Part shown: in pieces, positions 7,371-15,206 of the stretch | How positions within the stretch are numbered: the stretch's first letter is position 1 | Layout: each line of letters begins with the position of its first letter | Origin: DASUFZ01 sp035541475 | GTDB taxonomy: Bacteria > Myxococcota_A > UBA9160 > SMWR01 | Direction of reading: 5' to 3' | Assembly (NCBI GenBank): GCA_035541475.1 | Contig: DATKND010000001.1 | Location: 1 to 30,727 of the forward strand | Length of the DNA: 30,727 bases | Notes under the pieces: generated by a model | Told to the model about the DNA's origin: nothing | Database searches by the model: none | Seen by the model: the letters and a program-made list of their open reading frames with translations, nothing else | Program-made: the position numbers and the translations under genes

Positions 7371-9659
7371 TCAGCGCACCGGGCCATTTGTCTGAGCTTC
7401 GCTCGGCACGCTCGTGCGATCTCCGCTCGCTTCGCTCGCTGCGCGCCCGACGGCTTTCGCCTCGCTGCGCGCGCCGAGCGCGTCTTGCACGAGCATGGGC
7501 TCGCCCCAGCCTCCCATCGCGAGTGAAGACCCGGACGGATCCGACGCGGCGGTCGAGAGCTCGAGCGTGATCTCGCGGCCCGCGTAAGGCGAGAGGTCGA
7601 CGTCGACGGGGAACCAGCCGCGTTCCTCCAGCACGCGCTGCGGATCGAGCGTGCGCGCGAAGAGCGGCGCGCTCCCGTCGCCGTCGCGCACGCGCACCTC
7701 GAACGTGGTGGCCGACGTGGGGATGTGGAACCAGGCGTCCGGGTGGACGCCGACGGCACTCTCGAGCCGCGTGCCTTCCGGCACGCGCAGGCGCAGCGAC
7801 AGTACGGTGCGTGCGCCGAAGGGCAGGGGGCGCAGCGCGAGCGTCGGACGGAAGGGCCACACCTGCCGCTGCAGGAAGGCGTCGCGGCGCGCGCCCTGGA
7901 TGCGATTGCGCGAGCCGTCGTAGCTCTCGGAAAAGACCTCGGCCGCGCGAAGCTCGGGCAGCAGCCGCTCGCCCGCCGGCGGATCCGCGCGGCGCAGTGC
8001 GGCGACGCGCATCCCGAGGAGCTCCTCGCTGAACACCCGGCTCATCTCGTAGTGCTCGACGAGATAGGCGTAGAGCTCGGGCGCGTACTCCGGCATCGGC
8101 GGCAGCGCTGGGAACTGGGTGAAGTTGTAGAGGACGAGCGGCGTCTGCTGCGCCTCCAGCGCGTCGGCGATGCGGCGGTCGCGGTCCGGGTACTCGGGGA
8201 AGGGCCACACGATGTAGCTGGCCGGATGCGGCGCGCGTCGCTCGGCGAGGAAGAGCGCGATCGGCAGATACGGCATCGCGCCGACGGCCTCGTCCGGCGC
8301 CGTCGTGCGCCGCACGTACTCGACCAGTTCGCTGAGCATGCGCGCCTGGGCCGGACGCGCGTACACGCCTGCGCGTGGACCCCGCAGCGGCTCGGAGTGC
8401 TGCGCGCGCAATCCAGCGAGCAGCCACGCCGTGCCCGCGCCTGCCGCAAGAAGCACGGCGAGCGCGGCGTGCCGCGCGACCGGGCGCGGCGCCAGCGCGT
8501 CGTGGAGCCAGGGCACGCTCGCCAGCAGCAGCGGGCTCGTCAGCACGGCGAGGTGGACGTAGTCCTGCGGCTTCACGACGTAGCCGAGTAGCAGCAGCGC
8601 CGCGGCGAAGTGAAAGAGCGCCCGTTCCTGGAGCGCGCGCGGACGCTCCGCCGGATCGCGCAGCGCGCGGCGCCGCCGCCACTGCCGCAGCGCGAGCACG
8701 CCGAGCCAGACGAGCGGCGCCAGGATGCCGAGCTTGACCGCGAGGTCGTAGAGCCACGTGTCGGTGTAGAGGCGGCTCTCGATCAAGGTCTTCCAGTCGG
8801 ATCCGGCGGCCACCATCAGGCTCGGCACCCACTGGTGCACGCCGCCGAGCTCGCGCAGGCCGGGATCCTGGCGGAAGAGCGGCCACAGGGAGGGCAGCCC
8901 CGGGTAGGTGTAGCTCGACATGCCGATGAAGTGGTTCAGCACGGTCTGCTGCACGACGCGGCCGAGCTGACCCTGGAGCGTGAAGTGGAGCGCGGCGACG
9001 AGACCCACCGCCGCGCCGGCGCCGAGGAACTCGGCGATCCGCCGGAGCGTCGGCACGCCCTGCGCGCGGGACGCCACGATCAAGCTGGCCAGGCTCGCGA
9101 GCAGCGCCGCGGCCCCGTAGTCCTGCTTGCAGAAGACGCCGAGGCCGAAGCAGAGCCCGGACGCGAGCAGCGGCCCGCGCCGCTGCGACTCGAGATGGCG
9201 CGCGAGCAGCCCCAGCGACGCCGTCTGCAGGAGCAGCGCCGTCGTGCTGTAGCTGTAGATCTGCCAGTGCGGGAAGGCCCAGGCGCGGTGCAGCCACAGC
9301 AGAGCCACGCCGATCCACGGCCACGGCGACGGCACCAGGCGCCGCAGCAAGGCGAACCCGATCGCCGTGAACGCGGCGAACTCGAGCACGACCAGCCAGC
9401 GCGACACCAGGATCGACGCGCCGAAGATCCGGAAGGTGAGCGCCAGCAGGTAGAAGGCGCCGGGCAGCGGGTAGCAGGTGGCGTCGCGGTAGAGCATGCC
9501 GCCCCGGTCGATCAGGTCCGCGTACTCGAGCACGTGGCCCTCGTCCATCACGCTGAACCAGCGGTCGAAGAACGGGAGCTGGTAGACGAAGGTGGCGAGC
9601 GCGACTCCCAGCGGAGCGAACGCCGGGTGATCTCGCAGCGAGCGGGCGCGTTCGCTCAC
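7371..9659 (-). CDS. GT-C-like membrane glycosyltransferase with C-terminal beta domain (paralogue 2)
   Basis: This encodes 762 residues: a multi-pass membrane region (about 1-420), then a soluble part with a beta-rich C-terminal domain. The first periplasmic loop has FFDRWFSVMDEGHVLEY and YRDATCYPLPGAFYLLA, placing an Asp-Glu pair where GT-C enzymes (ArnT/PMT type) have catalytic acids. Other marks shared with the upstream paralogue are AFPHWQIYSYSTTALLL, GLGVFCKQDYGAAALLA and VVKPQDYVH. The GTG start at 9659 overlaps the paralogue's TGA (GTGA). The normal protein appears to end near MGGWGEPMLVQDALG. The last 33 residues (730-762) are encoded entirely by a dispersed repeat and look like an acquired tail. 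The donor and acceptor substrates are unknown. Confidence 0.82.
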   Translation of the reverse strand: MSERARSLRDHPAFAPLGVALATFVYQLPFFDRWFSVMDEGHVLEYADLIDRGGMLYRDATCYPLPGAFYLLALTFRIFGASILVSRWLVVLEFAAFTAIGFALLRRLVPSPWPWIGVALLWLHRAWAFPHWQIYSYSTTALLLQTASLGLLARHLESQRRGPLLASGLCFGLGVFCKQDYGAAALLASLASLIVASRAQGVPTLRRIAEFLGAGAAVGLVAALHFTLQGQLGRVVQQTVLNHFIGMSSYTYPGLPSLWPLFRQDPGLRELGGVHQWVPSLMVAAGSDWKTLIESRLYTDTWLYDLAVKLGILAPLVWLGVLALRQWRRRRALRDPAERPRALQERALFHFAAALLLLGYVVKPQDYVHLAVLTSPLLLASVPWLHDALAPRPVARHAALAVLLAAGAGTAWLLAGLRAQHSEPLRGPRAGVYARPAQARMLSELVEYVRRTTAPDEAVGAMPYLPIALFLAERRAPHPASYIVWPFPEYPDRDRRIADALEAQQTPLVLYNFTQFPALPPMPEYAPELYAYLVEHYEMSRVFSEELLGMRVAALRRADPPAGERLLPELRAAEVFSESYDGSRNRIQGARRDAFLQRQVWPFRPTLALRPLPFGARTVLSLRLRVPEGTRLESAVGVHPDAWFHIPTSATTFEVRVRDGDGSAPLFARTLDPQRVLEERGWFPVDVDLSPYAGREITLELSTAASDPSGSSLAMGGWGEPMLVQDALGARSEAKAVGRAASEASGDRTSVPSEAQTNGPVR
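7380..7474 (-). repeat. Dispersed repeat, copy 1 (inside the 3' end of a gene)
   Basis: Read on the minus strand, this segment is rich in AGCGAGCGAAGC units and contains GGAGATCGCACGAG. It aligns over about 95 bases, at roughly 80% identity by eye, with 29323-29418 on the plus strand. Both copies lie in the same orientation relative to the gene they follow. Here the gene's frame runs through the repeat, which encodes its last 33 residues. Confidence 0.65.
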
Positions 9660-11812
9660 GGCATGACCAGTCGCGGCTCCGCGAAGCCCGCAATCCACGG
9701 TGTCTCGCCGGCTGCGATGTCCGTGGAGGTGGAGAGCACGAGGGTCACGTCGCGTCCGGCGACGACGTCGAGCGGGACGTCCACCTCCGTCCATCCGCGG
9801 TCCTCGAGCTTGCGTTCGGGCTCGAGCTTGCGCTCGAACAGCAGCCGGCTCGCGCCGCCTTCCAGGGCAGCGATGCGGAAGGTGACCGAGGCGGGCGGGA
9901 GCGCGAACCACTTCGAGGGATGCGCGCCGATCGCCGTGCGCAGATGCTCGCCCGGCAGCGCGTGCAGCGGCACCTCCAAGGTGGTCGCGCCGTTCGCCGT
10001 CGGCGCGAGAGCGACGACGGGCCGGAAGGGCCACGGCTCCCGACGCAGCATCGCGTCGCGCTCCGCTCCCGTGACGGTGCGCGCCTTCCCGTCGCGCTCC
10101 ACGCGCAGCACGCCGACTTCGTCGCGGAGCAACGGGCGTCCGCGGGGCGGCGCGTCGTCCCGGTGCAGCGCCGCGATCTTGTAGCCGAATGGCCCGGCGT
10201 GGAACGTCGCGAAGATCTCGAAGCGGTCCACCAGGTACTGGAAGAGCTTCGGCGCGTAGCGTTCCAGCGGCGGCAAGGTGAGGAACTGGGTGAAGTGGTA
10301 GATCACCAGGCGGACGTGCTTCGCCTCCATCGCGGCGATCAGCGCGCCTTCGCGGTCCTCGATCTCGGGGACGGGCCACACGATGTAGCCGCTGCGGTGG
10401 GGCCCGGGCCGGTCGGACAGGAAGTGCAGGAGCGGAAAGTACGGGTACACCGCGATCGTTTCGCCGGGAGCCGTCTCGCGCTCGATCGTCGCGACGAGGT
10501 CCTCGAGCAGACGCGCGTCCGCCGGCTCGACGTAGAGGCCCGCGGCGCGCGCGAGGCGCACGGGCTCCGAGTTCTGGATGCGCAGCTCGGCCGCGAGGAA
10601 GGCGGTGTAGGCGAGTCCGGCGGCGCAGGCCGGCAGCAGCGGCAGCGCCAGCCAGCGCGCGAGACGCCGGTGAGCGCGCCAGAGCGCGCTCGCCTCGAGC
10701 ACCGCAAGCGCGGCGAAGGGCCAGGTGATCACCGCCCAGTGGAGGTAGTCCTGCGGCTTGGCGACGTGCCCGAGCGCGCAGAACGCGGCGGCAGTCGCCC
10801 ACAGCGCGACTTCCGGGAGCGCCTGGGCGCGCTGCGCCGGATCGCGCAGGCGCGCGCGCGCCCGCCACTGCCGCCATGCGGACGCGGCGAGCAGCAGCCA
10901 TGGGCCGTACAGCACGACCAACACGTAGAGCTCGTAGAGCGGCGTGCTGGAGAAGAGCGGTCCGCCGGTGGCGCGCTTCCAGTCGAGCGTCCAGACGAGC
11001 GGCGGAAAGTGCGTCGCGATGCCGGCGGGCGTGCGCAGCGCGGGATTCGTCGCGAGGAGCTCCCACGGCCAGGCGAACGACGAGAACGGGAACGTCGCGG
11101 TGCCGAACGCGTGGGTCCAGACGCAGAAGCGCAGCACGTCGCCGAGCACGCCCTGCGCGGCGAAGAGCAGTCCGGCGAGCGCGCCGACCGCCGCCGCGGG
11201 CGCGAGGAACTGCGCGGCGCGCGCGCCGAAGCCGGGCGAGTCCGCGGCGCGCGTGCGCGCGGCCACGGCGAGCGTGACGAGCGTCGCCAGCAGCGCGGCG
11301 GCTCCGTAGTCCTGCTTGCAGAAGACGCCGAGCCCGAACACGAGGCCCGACGCGAGGAGCGGCGCACGCCGCGACGAGCCGTCGAGATGCGCCACCAGCA
11401 GCCGCAGCGAAACGGCGAAGAGCAGCAGCGCCGTCGTGCTGTAGCTGTACATCTGCCAGTGCGGGAAGGCCCAGAGCCGATAGGCCCACAGCAGCGGGAT
11501 CGTCGCCGCCGCGAACGCCGCCGGCGTGATGCGGCGCATCAGCCCGTACACGACGGGCACGAACAGCGAGAACTCGACGACGACGGCCCAGCGCGCCACC
11601 AGCACCGATGGCTCGAAGATCCGGAAGAGCCCCGCGAGCAGATAGAAGGCGCCGGGCAGGGGATAGAAGGTGGCGTCGCGGTAGAGCGTGCCGCCGCGCG
11701 CCGCGATCTGCGCGAACAGCAGCAGGTGCCCCTCGTCCATGCCGCTGTACCAGCGGTCGAAGAACGGGAGCTGGAGGAGGAGCGTGGCCGCGAAGAGTCC
11801 GGCGAATCGCAT
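9656..11812 (-). CDS. GT-C-like membrane glycosyltransferase with C-terminal beta domain (paralogue 1)
   Basis: This encodes 718 residues. It is a multi-pass membrane protein with about ten hydrophobic segments up to residue 420. The first loop carries FFDRWYSGMDEGHLLLF and then YRDATFYPLPGAFYLLA, consistent with the GT-C fold, in which lipid-linked sugars are transferred outside the membrane. After the membrane region come YIVWPVPEIEDRE, LVIYHFTQF and a C-terminal beta-sandwich-like region (about 590-718). It is a tandem paralogue of the next gene, and 50 bp at 11425-11474 match 9233-9282 with one mismatch. The ATG at 11812 starts the operon. No clear Shine-Dalgarno sequence is seen. I do not recognise a characterised family member. 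Confidence 0.83.
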   Translation of the reverse strand: MRFAGLFAATLLLQLPFFDRWYSGMDEGHLLLFAQIAARGGTLYRDATFYPLPGAFYLLAGLFRIFEPSVLVARWAVVVEFSLFVPVVYGLMRRITPAAFAAATIPLLWAYRLWAFPHWQMYSYSTTALLLFAVSLRLLVAHLDGSSRRAPLLASGLVFGLGVFCKQDYGAAALLATLVTLAVAARTRAADSPGFGARAAQFLAPAAAVGALAGLLFAAQGVLGDVLRFCVWTHAFGTATFPFSSFAWPWELLATNPALRTPAGIATHFPPLVWTLDWKRATGGPLFSSTPLYELYVLVVLYGPWLLLAASAWRQWRARARLRDPAQRAQALPEVALWATAAAFCALGHVAKPQDYLHWAVITWPFAALAVLEASALWRAHRRLARWLALPLLPACAAGLAYTAFLAAELRIQNSEPVRLARAAGLYVEPADARLLEDLVATIERETAPGETIAVYPYFPLLHFLSDRPGPHRSGYIVWPVPEIEDREGALIAAMEAKHVRLVIYHFTQFLTLPPLERYAPKLFQYLVDRFEIFATFHAGPFGYKIAALHRDDAPPRGRPLLRDEVGVLRVERDGKARTVTGAERDAMLRREPWPFRPVVALAPTANGATTLEVPLHALPGEHLRTAIGAHPSKWFALPPASVTFRIAALEGGASRLLFERKLEPERKLEDRGWTEVDVPLDVVAGRDVTLVLSTSTDIAAGETPWIAGFAEPRLVMP

Positions 11813-11814
11813 GT

Positions 11815-11843
11815 TTGACGTAAATCGCGGCCAACCTTAGGGT
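11815..11843 (+). promoter_or_regulatory. Candidate sigma-70-type promoter of the desaturase gene
   Basis: TTGACG (11815-11820) is five of six to the -35 consensus. It is followed after exactly 17 bases by TAGGGT (11838-11843), which keeps the three key -10 positions. Transcription would start near 11850, giving a leader of about 29 bases to the ATG at 11879. It begins 3 bp from the divergent gene's start codon. Confidence 0.4.
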
Positions 11844-11878
11844 ATTTGCGCAGCGGCGCCCGCTGCGCCGCGCACCCC

Positions 11879-12697
11879 ATGCGAGCGAAGCCGCCCTTCG
11901 ACATCCCGACCGCGCTCGTGCTCGCAGCCATGTATGGACTGCTTGGCGGCAACGTGTGGCTCTACTTCCGGGCGCCGCTGCCGTGGCCGCTGCACATGCT
12001 CATCGGCACGCTCGCGATCCACCTCGCCTTCACGGTCTGGCACGAGGCGGTGCACCGCAACGCGTCGCGCATCGGCTGTCTGAACGACGCGATCGGCGTG
12101 CTCGGCGCGCTGCCCTACATGGCGCCCTTCTACCTGGAGAAGTGGTTCCACCTCCAGCACCACGCGCTGCTGAACCGCGCCGACGACCCGAACTACATCT
12201 ACACCGACGGACCGCTGTGGCGGCTGCCGCTCCGCTACGTGCGCATCCTGCGCTACGCGCGGGCGCGCATGCGCGACGACCCGCGCAGCCGGTTCGAGCG
12301 CTGGATCGACCGTCTGCCGCTCGTGCTCGTGGTCGCGCTCGTCGCGACGGCGCTCGCGCGCGGCGCGTTCGTCGACCTGCTCGTGCTGTGGGCGTTGCCG
12401 TTCACGCTCTCGAAGCTCGTGATGGACTGGTACATCAACTGGCTGCCGCACGCGGGCCTGCCGCCCGATCGCTATGCCGGCACGCGCATCGTCGACGTCG
12501 CCTGGCTCACGCCGCTGGTGCTCGGTCACAACTACCACGCCATCCATCACCTCTGGCCCAATCTGCCGTGGCACCGCTACCCCGCCACGTTCCGCGAGAA
12601 GCGGGGGCAGCTGCGCGAGCGCGGCGTGCCGATCGAGACGCGGCTTCCGCGCTGGTCCTCGTATGGCTCCGCCGGCCGCGACCCTCTCGCTGATTGA
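11879..12697 (+). CDS. Membrane fatty acid desaturase / CrtR-type hydroxylase family protein
   Basis: This encodes 272 residues of the di-iron membrane desaturase superfamily. The three histidine boxes are present: HEAVH at 55-59, HLQHH at 91-95 and HNYHAIHH at 217-224, with hydrophobic segments around residues 11-30, 40-54, 147-160 and 165-182. These enzymes insert double bonds or hydroxyls into acyl chains or carotenoids with O2 and electrons from ferredoxin or cytochrome. The spacing resembles both beta-carotene hydroxylase (CrtR) and acyl-lipid desaturases, and I cannot choose between them. No carotenoid genes are present, which slightly favours a lipid substrate. I took the ATG at 11879; the TTG at 11846 would lie upstream of the predicted transcript start. 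The methyltransferase gene overlaps its end by 35 bp. Confidence 0.87.
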   Translation: MRAKPPFDIPTALVLAAMYGLLGGNVWLYFRAPLPWPLHMLIGTLAIHLAFTVWHEAVHRNASRIGCLNDAIGVLGALPYMAPFYLEKWFHLQHHALLNRADDPNYIYTDGPLWRLPLRYVRILRYARARMRDDPRSRFERWIDRLPLVLVVALVATALARGAFVDLLVLWALPFTLSKLVMDWYINWLPHAGLPPDRYAGTRIVDVAWLTPLVLGHNYHAIHHLWPNLPWHRYPATFREKRGQLRERGVPIETRLPRWSSYGSAGRDPLAD

Positions 12698-13610
12698 GAC
12701 GCGCTGCGCGCTCTGCGGCAGCGACGACGCGCAGCTCGAGGCCTCCGGCCGGGACTTCGAGTACGACACCGCCGCCAACGACTTCCGCTTCGTGCGCTGC
12801 CGGCGCTGCGACCACGTCTACCTGAACCCGCGCCCGCGCCCGTCCGACCTCGGCGCGATCTATCCCGCGAACTACTACGCCTACGGCGGCGCCTCGAACC
12901 CGATCGTCGCGCCGCTGCGCCGGCGCTGGGAGCGCGGCAAGGTGCGCCTCTACCGCGAGCTCGTCGGCGACGGGCCGCGCCGCATCCTCGATGTGGGTTC
13001 GGGCGACGGCCGCTTCCTCGGCATCCTGCGCGACGCCGGCTCGCCCGAGTGGCGACTCGAGGGCATCGAGATCGACGCGCGCGCGGCGGCCGCCTGCGCC
13101 GCGAAGGGCTTCCGCACGCAGGTCGGCCGGATCGAGGAGCTCGAGGACGCCGAGGGCTTCGACGCGATCGTGATGTTGCAGCTGATCGAGCACGTCGAGG
13201 ATCCCGTCGCGATCTGCCGGCGCGTCTTCTCGCTGCTGCGGCCGGGAGGCGTGTTCATCGTCGAGACGCCGAACCTCGCCGGGCTCGATTACCGCGCCTT
13301 CCGCGGGCGCTGGTGGGGCCACTACCACTTCCCGCGCCACTGGAACCTCTTCTCCACCGCCGCGCTCCAACGCATGCTCGAGCGCGAGGGCTTCGAGATC
13401 GCGCGGACCGAGTTCCTGATCAGCACGTCGGCGTGGACGATCTCCCTGCACAACTACTTCCTGGACCGCGGCTGGCCCGACTGGTTCGTCCGCTTCTTCC
13501 ACTTCCAGAACCCGCTGCTGCTCGCGCTCTTCGTCGCGCTCGACGCGGCCCGCGCGCGCGCGGGCGGGGCGACCTCGAATCAGCGGGTGGTGGCGCGGCG
13601 GCCGGCGTAG
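12663..13610 (+). CDS. Zinc-ribbon class I SAM-dependent methyltransferase
   Basis: This encodes 315 residues. An N-terminal zinc ribbon has Cys15-x2-Cys18 and Cys46-x2-Cys49, followed by VYLNPRPRPSDL and YYAYGG, the layout of Methyltransf_23-type proteins of surface-sugar and lipid loci. The Rossmann motif I is ILDVGSGDG at 108-116. EGIEID follows as motif II, FDAIVMLQLIEHVEDP as motif IV and LLRPGGVFIVETPN as the later strand. The C-terminal part includes WGHYHFPRHWNLFS, common in this subfamily. It transfers methyl from S-adenosylmethionine to an unknown acceptor. The ATG at 12663 lies inside the desaturase gene (35 bp overlap), so the two are co-transcribed. Confidence 0.9.
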   Translation: MAPPAATLSLIETRCALCGSDDAQLEASGRDFEYDTAANDFRFVRCRRCDHVYLNPRPRPSDLGAIYPANYYAYGGASNPIVAPLRRRWERGKVRLYRELVGDGPRRILDVGSGDGRFLGILRDAGSPEWRLEGIEIDARAAAACAAKGFRTQVGRIEELEDAEGFDAIVMLQLIEHVEDPVAICRRVFSLLRPGGVFIVETPNLAGLDYRAFRGRWWGHYHFPRHWNLFSTAALQRMLEREGFEIARTEFLISTSAWTISLHNYFLDRGWPDWFVRFFHFQNPLLLALFVALDAARARAGGATSNQRVVARRPA

Positions 13611-13623
13611 CCGCGATCCTCGG

Positions 13624-13657
13624 CCATAAAGAAAGTGACTTGTCACTTTCTTTATGG
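13624..13657. promoter_or_regulatory. Perfect 16+16 bp palindrome, probable TetR operator
   Basis: CCATAAAGAAAGTGAC (13624-13639) and GTCACTTTCTTTATGG (13642-13657) are exact reverse complements around TT. The site is AT-rich in a very GC-rich region, starts 13 bp after the methyltransferase stop and ends 19 bp before the ATG of a TetR gene. It contains the TetR gene's candidate -35 box in its centre. This is the classic layout of an autorepressed TetR operon. It could also form a hairpin terminating the upstream transcript, since one arm has T-rich stretches. Confidence 0.75.
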
Positions 13658-13668
13658 GCTGGTAGGCT
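13640..13668 (+). promoter_or_regulatory. Candidate promoter of the tetR operon
   Basis: TTGTCA (13640-13645), 17 bases, then TAGGCT (13663-13668). Transcription would start near 13675, a base or two before the ATG at 13677, giving an almost leaderless mRNA. This agrees with the lack of a Shine-Dalgarno sequence. The -35 lies in the palindrome, so bound repressor would block polymerase. Confidence 0.45.
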
Positions 13669-13676
13669 GCCCGCCA

Positions 13677-14306
13677 ATGGCCGCTCTCGCCATCTCGCCC
13701 CCGCCGCAGCAGGCGCGCAGCCGCGCCACGCGCCGCAGGCTGCTACGGGCCTGCGTCGCCTGTCTCGTCGAGCGCGGCCTCGCGGGCACGACCACGAGCG
13801 AGGTGTGCCGTCGCGCGGGCGTGTCGCAGGGCGCGCTCTTCAAGCACTACCCGACCAAGGACGCACTGCTCGCGGCGGCCGTCGAGGATCTCTTCGCGTC
13901 GCTCGTCGCGGACTACCGGCGCGGACTCGCGTCGGTGTCGGAGAGCGAGGATCGCGTGCGCGCGGCCGTGCGCCTCCTCTGGCAGATCATGAGGCGCCCG
14001 ACGCTCCAGGCGGTCTTCGAGCTGATGGGCGCCGGCCGCTGCGATCCCGCGCTGCGCCGCGCGCTCGAGGCGGTGCAGATCCGCCATCGCGAGAACCTGA
14101 GCGCGGCTGCGCGCGAGCTCTTCCCGCAGGTCCCGGGCGACGCCGCGGAGTTCGACGCGATGCTCGACGTCGTGATCTCGGCCATGCAGGGCGCGTCGCT
14201 CGGTGCGCTCGTGCTCTCCGATGCCGCGTCCGATGCCAAGCGCCTCGAGGCTCTGACCGCGCTCGCGCGCCGGGTGCTCGGCGAGCGCGGGAAGAAGCGG
14301 AAATAG
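13677..14306 (+). CDS. TetR/AcrR family transcriptional regulator
   Basis: This encodes 209 residues. The N-terminal DNA-binding domain has the TetR helix-turn-helix at about 38-58 (TTTSEVCRRAGVSQGALFKHY), followed by PTKDALLAAAVEDLF as the linking helix. The rest is the helical ligand-binding domain. A GTG further upstream in frame (13635) lies inside the palindrome, so I chose the ATG at 13677. The 3-bp gap to the hydroxylase gene shows co-transcription. It probably represses itself and the downstream lipid genes through the palindrome at 13624-13657, with a lipid-like ligand as a guess from the neighbours. Confidence 0.92.
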   Translation: MAALAISPPPQQARSRATRRRLLRACVACLVERGLAGTTTSEVCRRAGVSQGALFKHYPTKDALLAAAVEDLFASLVADYRRGLASVSESEDRVRAAVRLLWQIMRRPTLQAVFELMGAGRCDPALRRALEAVQIRHRENLSAAARELFPQVPGDAAEFDAMLDVVISAMQGASLGALVLSDAASDAKRLEALTALARRVLGERGKKRK

Positions 14307-14309
14307 GTC

Positions 14310-15194
14310 ATGGACCTCACCACCTGGGCGGCTCCGGTCTTTCTGGCGCTGATCGCGCTCGAGGTGTTCGTCAGCGCGAGGCGCCGCGCGCGCGGGTCGG
14401 CGGCAGGAACGCGCGGCTACGTGCGGCGCGACAGCTGGGCCAGCATCGGGATGGGCCTCGGCTCGCTCGTCGTCGGCGTCGCGACCAAGTGGCTCTGGTT
14501 CAGCGCCTACGAAGTCCTCCACCGGTTCCGCCTCTTCGAGCTCGGCACGGGCCCGCTGGTCTTCGCGGCGGCGCTCCTCGGCGACGACTTCTGTTACTAC
14601 TGGTACCACCGGCTGCACCACGAGGTGCGCTTCATGTGGGCCGGTCACGTCGTCCACCATTCGAGTCGACACTTCAACCTGTCGACCGCGCTTCGCCAGC
14701 CGTGGTCGACCTTCATGGGCCCGCTCTTCTACGCGCCGCTGCCGCTGCTCGGCTTCGATCCGCTGCTGCTGGTCACGGTCCACTCGGTGAACCTGCTCTA
14801 CCAGTTCTGGATCCACACCGAGCTGATCGATCGGCTGGGGCCGCTCGAGTGGATCTTCAACACGCCTTCGCACCACCGCGTCCACCACGGCCGGAACGTC
14901 CGTTATCTCGACCGCAACCACGGCGGCATCCTGATCGTCTGGGATCGGCTGTTCGGGACCTTCGAGGCGGAGGTCGAGGCCGTCGACTACGGCCTGACGA
15001 AGAACCTGACGAGCTTTTCGCCCTGGGAGATTTTCGTTCACGAGTGGCGCGCGATGTGGCGCGACGCGCGCGCGGCCGCGAGCTGGCGCGACGCACTGCG
15101 CGTCTGGTTGCTGCCGCCGGGCTGGAGCCGCGACGGCAGCACGCACACGGCGAACGAGCTGCGCGCGCGCCTGCACTCACCGCAGGCCGGCTGA
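14310..15194 (+). CDS. Fatty acid hydroxylase superfamily protein, AGMO-like
   Basis: This encodes 294 residues of the sterol desaturase/fatty acid hydroxylase superfamily, integral-membrane di-iron enzymes. The histidine boxes are HRLHH (100-104), HVVHH (113-117) and HHRVHH (188-193), with N-H at 203-204 as a further ligand region. The stretch YYWYHRLHHEVRFMWAGH, then HHSSRHFNLSTALRQ, is the signature seen in alkylglycerol monooxygenase (TMEM195/AGMO) relatives, which cleave ether lipids with O2. Bacterial relatives have mostly unknown substrates, so an ether-lipid role is inference. Its position directly after tetR makes it the likely first target of that regulator. Confidence 0.88.
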   Translation: MDLTTWAAPVFLALIALEVFVSARRRARGSAAGTRGYVRRDSWASIGMGLGSLVVGVATKWLWFSAYEVLHRFRLFELGTGPLVFAAALLGDDFCYYWYHRLHHEVRFMWAGHVVHHSSRHFNLSTALRQPWSTFMGPLFYAPLPLLGFDPLLLVTVHSVNLLYQFWIHTELIDRLGPLEWIFNTPSHHRVHHGRNVRYLDRNHGGILIVWDRLFGTFEAEVEAVDYGLTKNLTSFSPWEIFVHEWRAMWRDARAAASWRDALRVWLLPPGWSRDGSTHTANELRARLHSPQAG

Positions 15195-15206
15195 GAGGTC
15201 GCGCGC

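Noticed and set aside
7158..7526. 122-codon plus-strand frame as an intact small gene
   Set aside because: Its first half is the glycosyltransferase remnant without a proper start and its second half is antisense to the end of the GT-C gene and repeat.
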